Assembly: GCA_964423665.1 (NCBI GenBank)
Contig: CAYRFX010000082.1
Span: 1-8,668 of the forward strand
Length of the DNA: 8,668 bases
From: HGM04593 sp964423665
Lineage (GTDB): Bacteria; Bacteroidota; Bacteroidia; Bacteroidales; Bacteroidaceae
Direction of reading: 5' to 3'
Shown here: one piece after another, positions 6,270 through 8,668 of the stretch
Layout: each line of letters starts with the position of its first letter
How positions within the stretch are numbered: position 1 is the first letter of the stretch
The notes under the pieces: model-generated
The model's database searches: none
What the model was told of the DNA's origin: nothing
Seen by the model: the letters and a program-made list of their open reading frames with translations, nothing else
Translations under genes and position numbers: made by a program

Positions 6270-7583
6270 TTATTTTTGCCTTATAAATATATTCATAGGA
6301 ACACCGGTAAATTTCCAACGCTCGCGTATTTTGTTCTCCAGAAAACGCTTATAGGGCTCGCGCACATACTGTGGCAGGTTGGCAAAGAAGAGAAACGATG
6401 GAACTCGTGTCTCATGCAGCTGCATACAGTATTTTATCTTTATATATTTACCCTTAATCGATGGTGGCGGATAAGCCTCGATTATAGGCAACATCTCTTC
6501 ATTGAACTTGGCTGTGGAGATCTTAGTCTTTGAGTTGAGATATACCTCCTTGGCGGTCTCGAGAACCTTGAACACACGTTGCTTGGTTACCGCCGATGTG
6601 AATATTATGGGAAAATCAACAAAGGGGGCAACGCGCTGGCGTATGGCATTCTCAAAGAATTTCTGCACCTTCTCGCTCTTATCCTCCACAAGGTCCCACT
6701 TATTCACCACCACAACAAGGCTTTTTTGATTGCGTTGTATGATGGAGAAGATGTTAAGGTCCTGAGACTCGATACCTCGTGTGGCATCTATCATAAGAAT
6801 ACACACATCACTATTCTCAATAGCGCGGATAGAGCGAAGCACCGAGTAATATTCTATATCCTCGCTCACCTTGCCCTTCTTGCGAATACCTGCGGTATCA
6901 ACCAAATAGAAATCGAAGCCGAACTTTGTGTAACGTGTGAGAATAGAATCGCGAGTGGTACCTGCAATATTTGTTACGATATTGCGTTCCTCGCCCAGGA
7001 ACACATTGATAATGGAGCTCTTGCCGGCATTGGGACGGCCCACAACCGCAAAGCGGGGAATATTCTCCTCGGGGCTCTCTTCGGCATCTTTGGTGAATTT
7101 TGAGATTATAAGGTCGAGCAGATCACCTGTTCCACTACCATTGGCAGCCGATATACAATGCATATCACCCAAACCCATACTATAAAACTCGGCAGCGGCA
7201 TACTGCATCTCATATGTATCCACCTTGTTGGCTACAACCAGTACAGGTTTCTTGCTGCGACGGAGCATAGAGGCAAGCTCGCTGTCAAGGTCGGTGAGAC
7301 CATTCATGGCATCAACCACAAAGAGAATTACATCGGCCTCTTCCATTGCGAGTGTTACCTGCTCACAGATTGCCTCCTCAAAAACATCATCAGAGTTTTT
7401 TACCCAGCCGCCTGTATCTACGAGCGAGAACTCCTTGCCACACCACAGACAACGACCATATTGACGGTCACGGGTGGTACCGGCTTCGTCGGATATTATC
7501 GCCTGCTTCGTCTCGGTGAGACGATTAAAAAGAGTCGATTTTCCCACATTAGGGCGACCCACTATCGCTACTAAATTTCCCAT
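6270..7583 (-). CDS. der: Ribosome biogenesis GTPase Der (EngA)
   Basis: Der is a tandem-GTPase factor needed for assembly and stability of the large ribosomal subunit. The first G domain has G1 GRPNVGKS (9-16), G3 DTGG (56-59), G4 NKVD (119-122) and G5 SAA (145-147). The second has GRPNAGKS (182-189), DTAG (229-232), NKWD (294-297) and TSA (329-331). The C-terminal KH-like RNA-binding domain spans about 350-437 and ends GVPMNIFIRQK, typical of the family. The 437-residue length is normal. The ATG at 7583 puts the P-loop in the expected place and lies 4 bases after the era stop, so era and der form one transcription unit. The 3' end converges on mlaF. Confidence 0.98.
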   Translation of the reverse strand: MGNLVAIVGRPNVGKSTLFNRLTETKQAIISDEAGTTRDRQYGRCLWCGKEFSLVDTGGWVKNSDDVFEEAICEQVTLAMEEADVILFVVDAMNGLTDLDSELASMLRRSKKPVLVVANKVDTYEMQYAAAEFYSMGLGDMHCISAANGSGTGDLLDLIISKFTKDAEESPEENIPRFAVVGRPNAGKSSIINVFLGEERNIVTNIAGTTRDSILTRYTKFGFDFYLVDTAGIRKKGKVSEDIEYYSVLRSIRAIENSDVCILMIDATRGIESQDLNIFSIIQRNQKSLVVVVNKWDLVEDKSEKVQKFFENAIRQRVAPFVDFPIIFTSAVTKQRVFKVLETAKEVYLNSKTKISTAKFNEEMLPIIEAYPPPSIKGKYIKIKYCMQLHETRVPSFLFFANLPQYVREPYKRFLENKIRERWKFTGVPMNIFIRQK

Positions 7584-7587
7584 AATC

Positions 7588-8472
7588 TTAATCTTTTTGG
7601 TCGTAACCGAACCTGCGCAACTGTTTGTTACTGTTACGCCAGTCTTTATCGACCTTTACATATATTTCCAAGAATATCTTCTTACCAAAGAACTTTTCGA
7701 GCTCGCGGCGAGCATCGGTGGCTACACGCTTGAGCGCAGCTCCTTCGTGCCCAATGATAATACCCTTCTGCGAATCACGTTCCACATATATTATGGATTT
7801 TATATATATGCTGCCCTCCTTCTCCTTGAAATACTCACACTCTGCCTCGCACACATAGGGTATCTCCTTGTCGTAGTGCAAAAGTATCTTCTCGCGTATA
7901 ATCTCGGTTACAAAGAAGCGTGCAGGCTTGTCGGTGAGCTGGTCCTTGTCAAAATAGGGGGGAGAAGGGGGCAGAAGCTCCATAATACGCTTCATCAACA
8001 CATCTACACCGAACTTTGCCTTTGCCGAGATGGGCATAATCTCTGCCTCGGGCAGTATTGTGTGCCACATTTCCACCTTTTTCACAAGTTCCTGCTGATT
8101 GGCAAGGTCTATCTTGTTAATAAGCACAATGATGGGCACATCGAGCTTGCGCACCTCGTCTATAAAGTCACTATTCTTATCGGGCGTCTCCACCATATCG
8201 GTGACATAGAGCAATACATCGGCATCACGAAGAGCCGAGCGCGAAAAACGCAACATTGCCTCCTGTAATTTGTAATTGGGTTTCAACACACCCGGGGTAT
8301 CAGAAAACACAATCTGCGCATCATCGGTATTCAAAATACCCAAAATACGATGGCGTGTTGTCTGCGCCTTAAAGGTGGCAATAGATATACGCTCCCCCAC
8401 AAGAAGATTCATGAGGGTGGATTTTCCCACATTGGGATTGCCCACTATATTTACAAATCCTGCTTTATGCAT
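7588..8472 (-). CDS. era: GTPase Era, 30S ribosomal subunit maturation
   Basis: Era binds near the 3' end of 16S rRNA and assists small-subunit maturation. The G domain shows G1 GNPNVGKS (11-18), G2 QTTRHR (37-42), G3 DTPG (58-61), G4 NKID (119-122) and G5 SAK (149-151). The linker LPPSPPYFDKDQLTDKPARF is diagnostic of Era. The KH domain follows, with its GxxG loop as GHEG (241-244) within QKGIIIGHEGAALKR, and the protein ends at 294 residues, a normal length. The ATG at 8472 places the P-loop correctly. The gene leads the era-der unit. I find no consensus promoter in the 134 bases upstream, which hold the rpmF terminator. Confidence 0.98.
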   Translation of the reverse strand: MHKAGFVNIVGNPNVGKSTLMNLLVGERISIATFKAQTTRHRILGILNTDDAQIVFSDTPGVLKPNYKLQEAMLRFSRSALRDADVLLYVTDMVETPDKNSDFIDEVRKLDVPIIVLINKIDLANQQELVKKVEMWHTILPEAEIMPISAKAKFGVDVLMKRIMELLPPSPPYFDKDQLTDKPARFFVTEIIREKILLHYDKEIPYVCEAECEYFKEKEGSIYIKSIIYVERDSQKGIIIGHEGAALKRVATDARRELEKFFGKKIFLEIYVKVDKDWRNSNKQLRRFGYDQKD

Positions 8473-8491
8473 AAAACATTGTTCTTATAAA

Positions 8492-8504
8492 CCTTGCAAC
8501 AAGG
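8492..8504. repeat. Small inverted repeat in the era leader
   Basis: CCTTG (8492-8496) and CAAGG (8500-8504) flank a 3-base spacer, 20 bases upstream of the era ATG. It may be a small hairpin in the leader or an operator half-site pair. Five base pairs is short enough to be chance. Confidence 0.25.
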
Positions 8505-8515
8505 AGAAATACAAG

Positions 8516-8549
8516 AAAAAACGCACCATTGCCATGCAAGGTGCGTTTT
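8516..8549 (-). terminator. Intrinsic terminator of rpmF
   Basis: AAAACGCACC (8518-8527) pairs with GGTGCGTTTT (8540-8549). The inner segment TTGC (8529-8532) pairs with GCAA (8536-8539) around a 3-base CAT loop, leaving A8528 bulged. On the minus strand the stem runs into TTTTTTCTTG. It is a strong factor-independent terminator about 60 bases after the rpmF stop, and it suggests that era is transcribed separately or by partial read-through. Confidence 0.88.
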
Positions 8550-8606
8550 ACTTACTTACAAAAACTACCCGCACCGACCATCGGAGGGCGCGGCTCCGCG
8601 GTTATT

Positions 8607-8668
8607 TTAGATCGCAGCCTCTTTCTCGATAGCCAACTTACCTCTGTAATAACCACACGCACCGCATA
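8607..8668 (-). CDS. rpmF: 50S ribosomal protein L32, C-terminal part (cut by window edge)
   Basis: On the minus strand, the frame ending at TAA (8609-8607) reads CGACGYYRGKLAIEKEAAI for its last 19 residues. This matches the C-terminus of Bacteroidales L32, including the second CxxC (CGAC) of the zinc ribbon, so it is the zinc-binding form. The full protein is about 60 residues, so some two thirds lie outside the window. Its neighbours era and der also serve ribosome assembly. It is followed by a strong terminator at 8516-8549. Confidence 0.93.
   Translation of the reverse strand, partial: CGACGYYRGKLAIEKEAAI

Noticed and set aside
7474..8268. A 264-codon plus-strand frame opposite der and era
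   Set aside because: It is antisense to two conserved GTPase genes and has no recognisable motif, so it is a shadow frame.
1..8668. CRISPR arrays, insertion sequences, tRNA or rRNA genes, riboswitches, phage or defence genes
   Set aside because: I looked for direct repeats with regular spacing, transposase-like frames, terminal inverted repeats and tRNA-like folds and saw none. The window is almost fully occupied by conserved housekeeping genes.

Overview
The window is an ordinary core-genome stretch of a bacterium of the phylum Bacteroidota, most likely order Bacteroidales. Three things point there: the protein sequences (the ClpP, ClpX, LptB and MlaE versions read like Bacteroides/Prevotella-type proteins), the AT-rich leaders without clear Shine-Dalgarno sequences, and two promoters that match the Bacteroidota consensus (TTTG, 20-21 bp, TAnnTTTG). 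I cannot name the genus. I see no mobile element, CRISPR array, tRNA, rRNA, toxin-antitoxin or defence locus, and no evidence of an undescribed system.

Layout from left to right. (1) At 1-70 on the minus strand there is a consensus promoter and the first four codons of a gene that runs off the left edge. (2) The proteostasis operon tig-clpP-clpX (3459 down to 187, minus strand) has a consensus promoter in front of tig and a perfect 20-bp hairpin just after clpX. It encodes the ribosome-bound chaperone trigger factor, the peptidase ClpP and the unfoldase ClpX. (3) lptB (4468-3677, minus strand) is the ATPase of the lipopolysaccharide export machine and has its own strong terminator. (4) Divergent from lptB, mlaE-mlaF (4701-6199, plus strand) encode the permease and ATPase of an MCE/Mla-type phospholipid transporter, joined by an ATGA overlap. 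The 232-bp gap between lptB and mlaE carries two facing candidate promoters with the same -7 variant. (5) era-der (8472 down to 6270, minus strand) are two ribosome-assembly GTPases with a 4-bp gap. der converges on mlaF over a shared hairpin. (6) The C-terminal 19 codons of rpmF (ribosomal protein L32) enter from the right edge, followed by a strong terminator.

Functionally there are three housekeeping themes. Protein folding and turnover is served by trigger factor and ClpXP, outer-membrane lipid traffic by LptB and MlaEF, and ribosome biogenesis by L32, Era and Der. No gap between genes exceeds about 235 bases, and each gap is accounted for by terminators and/or promoters. The points most worth a second look are the divergent lptB/mlaEF intergenic region, the trigger factor whose prolyl-isomerase domain seems degenerate, the rpmF-era junction, and start-site choices for clpP, mlaE and lptB.
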